Assembly (NCBI GenBank): GCA_964242325.1
Contig: CAXTCI010000003.1
Span: 1 to 64,000 of the forward strand
DNA length: 64,000 nt
Reading direction: 5' to 3'
Source of the DNA: DASWOJ01 sp964242325
Lineage (GTDB): Bacteria > Pseudomonadota > Alphaproteobacteria > Acetobacterales > Acetobacteraceae
Shown here: positions 44,177-50,921 of the stretch, in pieces
How the letters are laid out: every line of letters starts with the position of its first letter
How positions within the stretch are numbered: the stretch's first letter is position 1
Made by a program: the position numbers and the translations under genes
The notes under the pieces: model-generated
What the model saw: the letters and a program-made list of their open reading frames with translations, nothing else
Database searches by the model: none
Told to the model about the DNA's origin: nothing

Positions 44177-44673
44177 AGGCGGCGTGCCTCCGCGGCCATG
44201 GTTTCGAGCTTGGCGTCATCCAGCCGGGCCACCGGCTCGCCATCGAGCAGCGCCGCCGGGCTGCAGGCGCACAGGCCCAGGCAGTAGACCGCCTCGACCG
44301 TCAAGCTGCGGTCCGCCGTGGTGCCGCCCCAGTCAAGGCCAAGCCGCGCCAGCAGCCGGTCCGCCATATCGACGCCACCGTTGGATTGGCACGACTCCGC
44401 CCGGCATAGCTTCAGCACATGGCGACCTGGCGGAGCCCGACGGAAGTCGTGGTAGAAGGAGATCACGCCATGAACCTCGGCGCGCGACAGGTTCAGCGCA
44501 TCGGCGATCATCGGCTCGCTCTGCTTCGGCACGCAGCCGAACTCATCCTGCAACGCATGGAGGATGGGCAGGGCAGCGCCTTCCATGCCGGCATGGGCGG
44601 CAATGATATCGGCAGCCAGGGCGGCATCCCAGCGTTCAACGGTTGATGGTATTTGGCCGACCAACGCAGTCAT
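44173..44673 (-). CDS. fdsG: NAD-dependent formate dehydrogenase gamma subunit (NuoE-like)
   Basis: 2Fe-2S thioredoxin-fold subunit, 166 aa. It shows LPILHALQDEFGCVP, SRAEVHGVISFYHDFR, and the iron-sulfur ligands CRAESCQSNGG and CLGLCACSPA, with four of these cysteines expected to bind the cluster. First gene of the fdsGBA-D transcript, with the LysR gene 106 bases upstream on the same strand. The gap has an AT-richer stretch (about 44715-44780) where the promoter probably sits. Confidence 0.94.
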   Translation of the reverse strand: MTALVGQIPSTVERWDAALAADIIAAHAGMEGAALPILHALQDEFGCVPKQSEPMIADALNLSRAEVHGVISFYHDFRRAPPGRHVLKLCRAESCQSNGGVDMADRLLARLGLDWGGTTADRSLTVEAVYCLGLCACSPAALLDGEPVARLDDAKLETMAAEARRL

Positions 44674-44779
44674 GATGCCTCGCCGCCCCCGTCCCGCATT
44701 TCCTTCATGGCCCAGCTATATCTGAATGTACTCCGTCGCCATCAAGCCTCCGTTTGAGTGTCGCGATAGCGAAAACCTA

Positions 44780-45697
44780 TCAGATTTTCCGGCTCAGCAG
44801 GCGTGCCTCCATCATCAGCGCGGCGGCAAGCAATGGCAGCGGCTCCCGGTGCGGCAGGATCAGGCCGACCTCATGGGTTGCATCCGGCTCGGTAATCGGG
44901 ATGCGGCGCAGCCGGGGCGTCAGCGCCAGCGTGTCCGCGACCCGCTCGGGCAGGATCGTGGCCCACTGTCCCGTCAGCACATGCGCCAGCAGGGTGACCT
45001 GCGAGTTGCTTTCCAGCGTCGCACGCGGCTCCACCCCGGCACTGCGCATCAGTTGATCCATGATGCGCCGGTTCTGCATGTCCGGCGTCAGCAGGCACAG
45101 GCGCACCCGGCTGAGTTCGGCCCATGTCACGCTGTCACGGCCGCCCAGTGCGCTATTCGCCGAGGTCACGAAGCGGTAGCGCTCGGTGTAGAGCGGGATG
45201 GCCTGCACCCGGCCCAAGCCTTCATTGTCGAGGTAGGTGATGCCGGCGTCCACCTCCAGGTCGTCCAGCATGCGCAGCACGGCGTCGGACGTGCAGGACA
45301 GGATGGTGAACTGCAACGCCGGATGCCGGGCCAGGCACGGGCCCGTCAGGTGCGGGACCATCGCCAGCGCCGTGGGGATCACCGCGATCCGCAGGTGCCC
45401 GGACAGGCCGGTTCGCATGGCCTGCAGCTCCTGCCGCATGGCGGCGGCGTCGCCGACCAGGCGCCTGGCCCAGTCCAGCACCCGCTCGCCTTCCGGCGTC
45501 AGCCCGTGATAGCGGGAACTGCGGCGGACCAGCATGACGCCCAGCTCGTCTTCTAATTGCTTGATGCCGGCGGACAGCGTCGGTTGCGCCACGCCGCACG
45601 CCTCGGCCGCCCGCCGGAAGCTGCGGTCGCGCGCCACCGCGATGAGGTAGGCGAGCTTGTCGATCACTGCCTGGGGTAAAGCAGCCCGGAGCGGCAT
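44780..45697 (-). CDS. LysR-family regulator of the fds operon
   Basis: Transcription factor, 305 aa from the ATG at 45697 (a GTG at 45712 would add five). The N-terminal HTH is clear: LAYLIAVARDRSFRRAAEA, then CGVAQPTLSAGIKQLEDELG. The ligand domain starts near GHLRIAVIPTALAMVPHL. It stands directly upstream of fdsG on the same strand, as the fdsR gene does in Cupriavidus necator, so control of formate oxidation is likely. Divergent from the molybdate transport remnant. Confidence 0.9.
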   Translation of the reverse strand: MPLRAALPQAVIDKLAYLIAVARDRSFRRAAEACGVAQPTLSAGIKQLEDELGVMLVRRSSRYHGLTPEGERVLDWARRLVGDAAAMRQELQAMRTGLSGHLRIAVIPTALAMVPHLTGPCLARHPALQFTILSCTSDAVLRMLDDLEVDAGITYLDNEGLGRVQAIPLYTERYRFVTSANSALGGRDSVTWAELSRVRLCLLTPDMQNRRIMDQLMRSAGVEPRATLESNSQVTLLAHVLTGQWATILPERVADTLALTPRLRRIPITEPDATHEVGLILPHREPLPLLAAALMMEARLLSRKI

Positions 45698-45765
45698 CCT
45701 GCAAGCCCGCACCTACTGAGCAGGCTCGCGCGGCCCTGCCGCTTGTTGCCGTTGAGGCCCAACGC

Positions 45766-45789
45766 CGATAGGTGTCGTCGGATATAACG
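45766..45789 (+). promoter_or_regulatory. Mo-box-like (ModE/MopAB-type) half-degenerate site
   Basis: CGATAGGT-N8-ATATAACG resembles the molybdate-repressor site CGTTATAT-N8-ATATAACG. The right half is perfect, the left half keeps 5 of 8, and the spacing is exact. It lies 16-40 bases before the modA remnant, where such a site belongs. ATATAAC also occurs by chance near 50820, so the call is moderate. Confidence 0.45.
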
Positions 45790-45804
45790 GCTTCGAGGTC
45801 CGCA

Positions 45805-46113
45805 ATGCGCCGCCGCTTCCTGCTGTTTGCCTGGGCCTTCGCCGGGTCGCCGTTCGTGGCCCGTGCGCAGGAGGTAACGGCGATGGCCGCCTCCAGCCTG
45901 ACGGACAGCATGTGGGAACCGGGGGCCATCCACAGCCACGCGGCGCCGCGTTTCGCCTTCGCCGCGTCGTCCGTCCTCGCCTGGCAGGTCGAACACGTGG
46001 TTCCCACCGGCATCGTCGCCTCCGCCAACGAGCCGCGGGCGCTGCTCGCCTTCCTGACCCGGCCGGAGGCGCCGCCGGCCCGCTGCAAGCTGGGATGCTC
46101 CATCCGCCGATGA
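45805..46113 (+). pseudogene. modA: modA remnant with internal deletion (molybdate-binding protein)
   Basis: About 102 codons remain of a protein normally near 250 aa. The leader (RRRFLLFAWAFAGSP...ARAQ) is followed by VTAMAASSLTDSM and APRFAFAASSVLAWQVE, which match the ModA stretches AAASLTDA and FAASSxLARQIE. It then jumps from ASANEPR to LLAFLTRPEAPPAR, like the C-terminal FLxSPEAQ region. Roughly 150 residues of the middle are missing. The frame stays open, so a shortened product could be made but could not form the two-lobed molybdate site. modB follows at once, so the locus is a decayed modAB. Confidence 0.72.
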
Positions 46114-46120
46114 CGCGGGA

Positions 46121-46825
46121 TTGTTGACCCTCCTCGATTGGCTGACGCCTGACGAGTGGCAGGCCGTCCGGCTTAGCCTCGTGGTGGCCGGGCGCAGCGT
46201 GCTGTTCGGGCTGCCGCTTGCGATACTGGCGGCGCTCGCCATCGCGCGGGGACGGTTCCCGGGCCGGGCACTGCTGGACGCCGTGGTCCACCTGCCGCTG
46301 GTGCTGCCGCCGGTCGTCGTCGGCTGGGGGCTGCTGCTGCTGTTCGGCGTGCGCGGGCCGGTGGGCGCCTGGCTGCAGCACTGGTTCGGCGTGCGCCTGG
46401 TGTTCACCACCGCCGGCGCGGCGTTGGCGACAGGGGTGATGGCGTTCCCGCTCATGGTGCGCGCGATCCGCCTGTCGCTGGAGGGCGTTGACCCTGGACT
46501 GGAGGCGGCGGCGCGGACCTTGGGTGCAGGGCCGGTGGACCGGTTCGTGACCGTGACCCTGCCGCTGATGGCGCCGGGCATCCTGGCGGGCGCGGTGGTC
46601 GCGTTTGCCGCCGGCTTGGGCGAGTTCGGCGCCGTCATCACCTTCGCCAGCAGCATCCCCGGGCAGACCCAAACCCTGCCGCTGGCGATCTACGCCGCGA
46701 CGCAGGCGCCCGGCGGCGAGGCGACAGCGGCCAAGCTGTCCCTGGTCTCGTTCACCCTGGCCATCGCCGGGCTGCTGCTGTCCGAGGTGATCGCACGCCG
46801 GATGCGTCGGCTGCTGGGCATGTAG
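46121..46825 (+). CDS. modB: Molybdate ABC transporter permease
   Basis: Inner-membrane permease, 234 aa, full length for ModB. Seen: VRLSLVVAGRSVLFGLPLAI, HLPLVLPPVVVGW, ALATGVMAFPLMVRAIR, the EAA-type loop GLEAAARTLGAGPVDRFVTV and GEFGAVITFASSIPGQTQT. The proposed start is TTG at 46121 or 46124; no good ribosome site is seen, which fits coupling to modA. The expected ATPase gene modC does not follow; an opposing kinase remnant does. Intact itself, it cannot work unless modA and modC exist elsewhere. Confidence 0.88.
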   Translation: MLTLLDWLTPDEWQAVRLSLVVAGRSVLFGLPLAILAALAIARGRFPGRALLDAVVHLPLVLPPVVVGWGLLLLFGVRGPVGAWLQHWFGVRLVFTTAGAALATGVMAFPLMVRAIRLSLEGVDPGLEAAARTLGAGPVDRFVTVTLPLMAPGILAGAVVAFAAGLGEFGAVITFASSIPGQTQTLPLAIYAATQAPGGEATAAKLSLVSFTLAIAGLLLSEVIARRMRRLLGM

Positions 46826-46858
46826 CGTTACAGATTACGGCCCGGCCCGGCTGCCCGG

Positions 46859-47577
46859 CTAGCCCGTCTGGTGCGCCAAGAACGCCGCCCGGTCGGATGG
46901 GCGTTCGATGTACTGGGCAAGCTGGGTCCAAAACTCGCTGGGCAAGGCCGACCGTGCCAGCGCGCGCATCGCCAGCACACGGGCGATCGGGCCGATGTGC
47001 CGGGTCAACTCGGTCTGGGCGTGCAGGATCACGTCGGGCGGGACGACCGACGGCTGCGGCCCGGCGTGCCGTCAAGGACCCGCCCAGCCCGGCAGTAGCC
47101 AGTCCGGCAGTAGCCAGCCCGGTACGGCGCCCCGCCTGCCCGCAGTCCCGCAGCGCCGCCGTCCGGAACTCCTCCCGCTCCGCCGCCGAGGCGATGTTGC
47201 GAGCCAGGGTGTCGCACAGCGCGTCCATCGTCACCGCCGTCCTTGCGGCGCTGCTGACCAGGCGGAAGGCAATCGGCCCCATGTGATGCGCCAGCCGGCG
47301 CTGCAGGGTGGACAGCACCTCCGGGTCCAGCGCCAGGTCTGCTGACGACAATTCGGACGGCGGCCCTCACCAGCACCACCGTCCCGTCTCCGGCGGCGTC
47401 ACTGTCTTGGAGTCGGCGCAGCGCCTCCATCATCGCCGCAGCCGAGGCGAACCTTTCGGCAGGACACTTCGCCACCTTGCGCGGAAGGATCGGGTCCCAG
47501 CCTTCATAGACCGTGCCAATGGCGCCACGCCCGATGGTCGAGCGTATCTCATACTTGCCGAGGGTGGCGCCTTCCAT
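46859..47577 (-). pseudogene. Serine/threonine protein kinase gene wrecked by deletion and frameshifts
   Basis: From the ATG at 47577 (ACGGAGGAGCAGC upstream) it reads the kinase N-lobe opening LGKYEIRSTIGRGAIGTVYEG, then passes directly from PRKVA to KCPAERFASAAAMMEALRR, the end of a kinase domain, so most of the catalytic core is gone. Two frame changes follow. A module with LQRRLAHHMGPIAFRLVSS appears in a second frame (about 47140-47345), and a similar one with LTRHIGPIARVLAMRA in a third frame (about 46859-47060), ending at TAG 46859-46861. These repeated modules match C-terminal tails of some proteobacterial kinases. A 15-bp tandem repeat marks the second junction. Confidence 0.7.
47089..47118. 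repeat. 15-bp tandem duplication inside the kinase remnant
   Basis: CCGGCAGTAGCCAGT is followed directly by CCGGCAGTAGCCAGC, two units differing at the last base. It lies where the second and third reading frames of the kinase remnant meet, so slippage here may have contributed to the frame change. Confidence 0.7.
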
Positions 47578-47732
47578 GCTGCTCCTCCGTAGCCGGCCGT
47601 CGCGGGTGCGGGAGCAAGGCGTGCGGCAAAGGCCCTGCAGGCCTTGCAATAGTTACGTTATCTTATCGCTCCCTCGAAGTGAAGCAGGTCAAACTTTCGA
47701 CCACGCAACGGTTGCCGCGGAATCATTCATCG

Positions 47733-47760
47733 TTGATATGCGGTGCAGCTTTGCTACACT
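47733..47760 (+). promoter_or_regulatory. Sigma-70-type promoter for the DUF4399 genes
   Basis: TTGATA (47733-47738) and TACACT (47755-47760) are spaced by 16 bases, 30 bases before the ATG at 47791. The -35 box matches 5 of 6 and the -10 box 4 of 6 of the consensus. Confidence 0.5.
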
Positions 47761-47790
47761 CTCGAAACATCAAGCCCAGGGGATGTTGCG

Positions 47791-48222
47791 ATGGCACTTC
47801 GAACGCTGGTCTGGGCTGCATGCGGGCTGGTATTGCTGACCGGTCTTGCCGTTGCCGAGCCCAAGCCGATGCCTGCAGACGCCAGGGCATACTTCATATG
47901 GCCCGGCGACGGCCAGGTCATCAGCGGCGGCAAGTTCTGGGTCCGCATGGGTTTGAGCGGTGCCGGCGTGGCGCCTGCTGGCGTGGAGATAGCGAACACC
48001 GGCCACCACCACCTGCTGGTGGACACGCCCCTGCCTGACGATATGACAACGCCGATCCCGAACGACCGCAACCACCTGCATTTCGGAACGGGGCAGACCG
48101 AGGTGCAGTTGGACCTGCCGCCGGGCAAGCACACCTTGCAGATGCTGGTCGGGGACGCCCAGCACATGCCCAATAATCCGCCGCTCTTCTCCAAGAAGAT
48201 CACGATCACAGTCGTACAGTAG
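47791..48222 (+). CDS. DUF4399-family exported protein, copy 1
   Basis: Periplasmic protein, 143 aa, with a Sec leader (MALRTLVWAACGLVLLTG LAVA). The mature part is one DUF4399 domain with WPGDGQVISGGKFWVRMGL, ANTGHHHLLVDTPLP, PNDRNHLHFGTGQTE and LPPGKHTLQMLVGDAQH. Histidines are concentrated in GHHH, RNHLHF, KHTL and AQHMP, which could bind a metal or a polar ligand; no function is established for the family that I know of. AGGGGA lies upstream of the ATG at 47791. Tandem copy of the next gene, 19 bases away. Confidence 0.88.
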   Translation: MALRTLVWAACGLVLLTGLAVAEPKPMPADARAYFIWPGDGQVISGGKFWVRMGLSGAGVAPAGVEIANTGHHHLLVDTPLPDDMTTPIPNDRNHLHFGTGQTEVQLDLPPGKHTLQMLVGDAQHMPNNPPLFSKKITITVVQ

Positions 48223-48241
48223 CAAGCGGAGCACCCACGCC

Positions 48242-48853
48242 ATGACCTTGACCAAGAAGCGGCTGTTGCGGGCGGCAGTCCCGCTTGCCTGCCTGGTGGC
48301 TGGTCCGGCGCTCGCGCAGGCCCCCGCTCAAACAACGCCCGCTCAAACAACCCCGGCTCAAACGACGCCCGCTCAAACAATGCCCGCTCAAGCAACACCT
48401 GAGCAGACGGCTCCCACCGCTGCCGATGCGCATGACATGGGCATGGCGGCTGCCGCGATCCGGACGCCCGCGCCTGCAGGCGCCTACAATTACATTGGGT
48501 GGCCGCAGGACGGGACCGTGGTGCACTCGACACGCTTCAAGGTGTGGTTCGGCGCCCGCAACATCGGCGTGGCGCCTGCGGGCGTGAAGGTCGCGAACAC
48601 CGGCCACCATCACCTCTTGATTGATGTGCCCCTGCCGGAGGACATGACGGTGCCGATCCCGAACGACCGCAACCACCTGCATTTCGGCGCCGGCCAGACT
48701 GAGACCATGCTGGAGCTGCCGCCGGGCAAGCACACCCTGCAGCTCCTGATGGGCGATGCGGCCCATGTGCCGCATGATCCACCGATTTATTCTCCCAAGA
48801 TCACCATCCTGGTCAGGCCTGGCCCGGCGGCGCGGACGGCGGCGGCCCAGTGA
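48242..48853 (+). CDS. DUF4399-family exported protein, copy 2 with PAQTT repeats
   Basis: Periplasmic protein, 203 aa, a paralogue of the gene before it: the stretches ANTGHHHLLIDVPLPEDM, PNDRNHLHFGAGQTE and LPPGKHTLQLLMGDAAH nearly repeat copy 1. A Sec leader ends near PALAQ. Between leader and domain lies a Pro/Ala/Gln/Thr linker made of five 15-bp units (PAQTT type), then HDMGMAAAA. The linker may hold the domain away from a membrane or partner. The next gene starts 64 bases on. Confidence 0.88.
   Translation: MTLTKKRLLRAAVPLACLVAGPALAQAPAQTTPAQTTPAQTTPAQTMPAQATPEQTAPTAADAHDMGMAAAAIRTPAPAGAYNYIGWPQDGTVVHSTRFKVWFGARNIGVAPAGVKVANTGHHHLLIDVPLPEDMTVPIPNDRNHLHFGAGQTETMLELPPGKHTLQLLMGDAAHVPHDPPIYSPKITILVRPGPAARTAAAQ
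48323..48397 (+). repeat. Five 15-bp coding repeats
   Basis: Five tandem units of the form CCCGCTCAAACAACG, each coding for five residues of the PAQTT type. Copies differ by one to three bases. The repeat number may vary between strains by slippage, changing linker length without frame loss. Confidence 0.8.
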
Positions 48854-48917
48854 TGCAGCGGCTGCCGCAAGATCGCGCTGGGTTCGGGCGCAAGGCGAGG
48901 CGAGGGGAAGCAGCCTG

Positions 48918-50186
48918 ATGCCTGGCTTTGTCATTGCGGTGCTGCTCTGCACCGGAGCAAGTTGCGACATGGTCCCCGTGGAGGCCGGCGTGTCGTATGC
49001 CAGCGAAAACGACTGCGCCGCCGCGCTGGCCGCACGCGGCAAGCCGCTGGGCGACGCGGCCGCAGCCCGCCGCCAAGGTGCCCATGCCGTCGAGACCGTA
49101 TGCATGCAGCAGGCTCAACCGATCACCAAGGTCGAGGACCGCTATTATGTCCTGGAAACGGTGATCGTCCATACTGGCCCGAGCGCAGAATCGGGATATG
49201 TCGGCGTCGTCGAGGGCGGGCAGCGCACGCTGGTCACCGGCCTGGTCGATGGCACGAACTGGGTCCGCGTACTCCTTGCCGACGGAAACACCGGCTTCGT
49301 GTATGGCGACCACCTGCGCCAGATCGGGAGCCGCGCGCCGGCCCCGCAGGTATCCCCTCCGGCCACCCAGGCTGCTGCGAACGCTCCGGCTCCCACAGCG
49401 CCGCCGCCGTCAGCCCCCGTCCCGCCAGCCCCGGCCCCGCCAGCCCCCGTCCCACCGGCTGCCGCTGCACGGGTTCCAGCCCCAGCCATCCCCATCATGG
49501 TGCCGATCCCGGGTGGCAGCTTCGCGATGGGGTCGAACTTGGATGCGAGCGAGCGTCCGATACGCCGTGTTGCGATGCCTGCCTTCGCCCTTGGAAAGTT
49601 CGTCGTGACGGCCGCGGAATGGGGCGCGTGCGCAGCCGCCGGAGGATGCGCCTACAAGCCGGCGCAGGCAGAAACGGACCCGGAGCACAGGCCGATGACC
49701 AACCTGAGCTGGGACGATGCCGCCCAATACGTTCAATGGCTGCGCCAGACTACCGGCAAGCCTTACCGGCTGCCGAGCGAAGCGGAATGGGAATACGCTG
49801 CGCGCGCCGGTTCCACCACGCGCTATAGCTGGGGAGATCAGGTCGGAACTGGGCAGGCCGACTGCGAGGGCTGCGGTGGTCCGCACAACCCGCGCGCCCC
49901 GGCCAATGTGTCGGCGTTTTCTGCAAACGCCTGGGGCCTGTTTGGCATGCAAGGCGGCGTCGCGCAGTGGGTGGATGACTGCTGGCACTCCACTTACCAG
50001 GGCGCCCCGTCAGACGGGTCTGCATGGCGGACGCCAAACTGCCCGCGGCACGTGCTGCGCGGGGGATCATGGAAGAACCCGCCTCCCGACGTTACTGTGT
50101 CAGGACGCAACTTCTACGACTCCGGGGTACGCTACCTGGCGAATGGGATGCGCGTCGCGCTCACGACTCAGGACGGAAGACCGTAG
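48918..50186 (+). CDS. SH3-like plus FGE-sulfatase-fold (SUMF1) domain protein
   Basis: Exported protein, 422 aa. A hydrophobic start (MPGFVIAVLLCTGASC) is followed by a bacterial SH3-type domain (ETVIVHTGPSAESGYVGVV...NTGFVYGDHL), an Ala/Pro linker, and a C-terminal SUMF1/FGE domain: PIPGGSFAMGS, WGACAAAGGCAYKP, YRLPSEAEWEYAARAG, NAWGLFGMQGGVAQWVDD and LRGGSWKNPP. The active-site cysteines of true formylglycine-generating enzymes, expected after RGGS, are absent, so it is probably not a sulfatase activator. GAGGGGAAGC precedes the ATG at 48918. Likely in one transcript with the two DUF4399 genes. Confidence 0.85.
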   Translation: MPGFVIAVLLCTGASCDMVPVEAGVSYASENDCAAALAARGKPLGDAAAARRQGAHAVETVCMQQAQPITKVEDRYYVLETVIVHTGPSAESGYVGVVEGGQRTLVTGLVDGTNWVRVLLADGNTGFVYGDHLRQIGSRAPAPQVSPPATQAAANAPAPTAPPPSAPVPPAPAPPAPVPPAAAARVPAPAIPIMVPIPGGSFAMGSNLDASERPIRRVAMPAFALGKFVVTAAEWGACAAAGGCAYKPAQAETDPEHRPMTNLSWDDAAQYVQWLRQTTGKPYRLPSEAEWEYAARAGSTTRYSWGDQVGTGQADCEGCGGPHNPRAPANVSAFSANAWGLFGMQGGVAQWVDDCWHSTYQGAPSDGSAWRTPNCPRHVLRGGSWKNPPPDVTVSGRNFYDSGVRYLANGMRVALTTQDGRP

Positions 50187-50340
50187 AAAGGCCTTTCTGC
50201 GAACCAGGATGCTGGCCTGATATCGTGGATCGGGGCCGGCTATCGAGCCGTGGCATAGATAGGGGATGCCGCAGGTGGCATCGCTGGCTCCATTGTCGTC
50301 ACGTTGCGAGGGCGGTTCGCCAGGACGGTTTCCTGCACCC

Positions 50341-50460
50341 GGCAGAACCTCCGGCAGCCGCCTGCTGGAACTCGCCGGGGTCGACGAAGCCCTGTGCGAT
50401 CTGCTCGGCCGACGCGCCGGACCTGAGCGCCCGCTGCCGCCCGTTGATCCACGCCGCGGC
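50341..50460 (-). pseudogene. DUF4214-like remnant
   Basis: On the minus strand this stretch reads AAWINGRQRALRSG, ASAEQIAQGFVDPGEFQQ, resembling the end of a DUF4214 unit found in large exported calcium-binding proteins. No start, no leader and no continuation are present. A short coding remnant only. Confidence 0.4.
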
Positions 50461-50558
50461 TCAACCGTGCAAGACGCGGAAGTAGAGCCAGACGGCGGGG
50501 CTGATGACCTCAGCCGGAGAACGATAGCATCCCGGTAACGACAGCCGGCGTAGCTGGG
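50461..50558 (-). pseudogene. N-terminal remnant of an IS6-family-like transposase
   Basis: Read on the minus strand with one frame change, PSYAGCRYRD and AEVISPAVWLYFRV appear, matching the N-terminus of IS6-type transposases (pattern PSYAGxRYPAEVISHAVWLYFRF). It then stops at TGA (50461-50463). No DDE core and no terminal repeats are visible. The rest of 50187-50921 holds no gene I can support. Confidence 0.5.
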
Positions 50559-50921
50559 CAGCCAGGCTTTGTCATCCCGTCCGCCTTATCAGCTCGCCCC
50601 CATCGCGCAAGCCGGCCAGCGGCCAGGCTTACGGCGTCCTGAACCGCATGCCTGTGCTTGGCCGCCCAAGCTGCCCCCGCGTCGCAGAACCTCGGACAGT
50701 AGAGGCGGCGTGCCCGCGCCCTTGATCTCCGCACCACGCCGGCTCACGGCCCAAATGGATCAGATCCGACGCCGCGCTTTGGGGGGTTAACGAAAAATAT
50801 ACCTGCCTGCGCAATAAAATATAACGGCTCTGAACGCGGCATCAACGGTTCGGTACGGCATAACCAGCAGCTTGAATAGGCCGCTGGCGGAACGCATCCG
50901 TCAGAATAGGAATTTCCTGCA

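Noticed and set aside
42428..44287. A 619-codon plus-strand frame
   Set aside because: Antisense shadow of fdsB and fdsG, low-complexity product, no ribosome site.
50810..50830. Second ATATAACG, possible Mo-box near the diguanylate cyclase gene
   Set aside because: No matching left half at the right spacing; the area is simply AT-rich.
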